This document shows positions 5,459-5,671 of a stretch of DNA of 5,671 nucleotides, piece after piece. The stretch is from assembly GCA_003510525.1 (NCBI GenBank), contig DOMD01000035.1, forward strand, positions 3,597 through 9,267, given 5' to 3'. Numbering within the stretch: position 1 is the first letter of the stretch; the number at the start of each line of letters is the position of its first letter. A program made the position numbers and the translations under genes. The notes under the pieces are model-generated. The model did not search any database and was not told the origin of the DNA. It worked only from the letters and a program-made list of their open reading frames with translations. Origin of the DNA: Candidatus Omnitrophota bacterium (GTDB lineage: Bacteria > Omnitrophota > Gorgyraeia > Gygaellales > UBA12090).

Positions 5459-5671
5459 TTAATCCTCTTCGTATTTCTTTTTTAACTGCTCAACCACACC
5501 GGCGTCGGCTAAAGTGGTAACATTGCCCAGGGCGCGTCCGCTGGCGATATCACGCAGGAGGCGGCGCATAATCTTTCCCGATCGGGTTTTAGGAAGGTCG
5601 GAGGCAAAAATAATTTTCTCCGGCATGGCGAATCGTCCAATCTTTTTGCCTATCCACTCTTTCAATTCCTC
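5459..5671 (-). CDS. acs: Acetyl-CoA synthetase (AMP-forming), C-terminal 70 residues (5' end outside the window)
   Basis: The visible 70 residues begin [12 protein letters not shown] at the window edge and end KKKYEED. They match the C-terminal domain of AMP-forming acetyl-CoA synthetases, which activate acetate with ATP and CoA to acetyl-CoA, AMP and pyrophosphate. The key motif is [17 protein letters not shown]. Its Lys at visible residue 33 (codon 5575-5573) is the catalytic lysine for adenylate formation, and is the residue silenced by acetylation in well-studied homologues. The tail [14 protein letters not shown] corresponds to the standard STLADPxVVxxL ending. This makes acs more likely than a general acyl-CoA ligase. 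The apparent start at 5665 is an internal TTG leucine; the frame continues past the window end. The small lipoprotein follows 22 bases downstream. Confidence 0.9.
   Translation of the reverse strand, partial: EELKEWIGKKIGRFAMPEKIIFASDLPKTRSGKIMRRLLRDIASGRALGNVTTLADAGVVEQLKKKYEED

Noticed and set aside
1..5671. Search for CRISPR repeats, transposase, tRNA, rRNA, phage or toxin-antitoxin modules
   Set aside because: No direct repeat-spacer pattern, terminal inverted repeats with a transposase, cloverleaf-like sequence or defence-type domain was seen. The window is mostly ordinary metabolic and envelope genes.

Overview
All supported genes in this 5.7 kb window lie on the minus strand, so the reading order runs from high to low coordinates. 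The DNA has moderate GC content. The gene content is bacterial: a lipoprotein signal, intrinsic terminator, Shine-Dalgarno sites and YggT. It combines a two-subunit ferredoxin-linked 2-oxoacid oxidoreductase, a CxxC zinc-ribbon mini-protein and a long GH77 amylomaltase. That mix would suit an uncultured anaerobic bacterium of the Omnitrophota or a similar lineage. This placement is inference from gene content and is not proven by any marker in the window.

Layout in transcription order. The window opens inside the C-terminal end of an AMP-forming acetyl-CoA synthetase (5671-5459). It is followed 22 nt later by a tiny predicted lipoprotein of 42 aa (5436-5308). A 165-bp gap (5307-5143) holds a possible promoter and a weak hairpin. 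Next is a 58-aa zinc-ribbon protein with an eight-glycine run (5142-4966), closed by a strong hairpin terminator (4947-4904). A second cluster then starts: the fused gamma-alpha subunit (4855-3131) and the beta subunit (3095-2241) of a 2-oxoacid:ferredoxin oxidoreductase, 4-alpha-glucanotransferase MalQ (2232-364), a YggT membrane protein (361-59), and the first 18 codons of another gene with a hydrophobic N-terminus, possibly lspA (56-1). From the beta subunit onward the gaps are 2 to 8 nt, so these genes are probably one operon.

How they fit together. MalQ reshapes alpha-glucans so that they can be degraded to glucose units. The oxidoreductase interconverts a 2-oxoacid and an acyl-CoA with ferredoxin. 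The acetyl-CoA synthetase activates acetate to acetyl-CoA. Together these suggest a carbohydrate-to-acetyl-CoA segment of anaerobic central metabolism, although the substrate of the oxidoreductase cannot be fixed from sequence alone. YggT and the last gene belong to cell envelope functions and are probably co-transcribed passengers.

I see no undescribed multi-gene system here. The points most worth a second look are two very small genes that simple ORF calling misses, a 13-residue tandem duplication inside MalQ, a missing cluster-ligand cysteine in the beta subunit, and the AT-rich inverted repeat between the two oxidoreductase genes.
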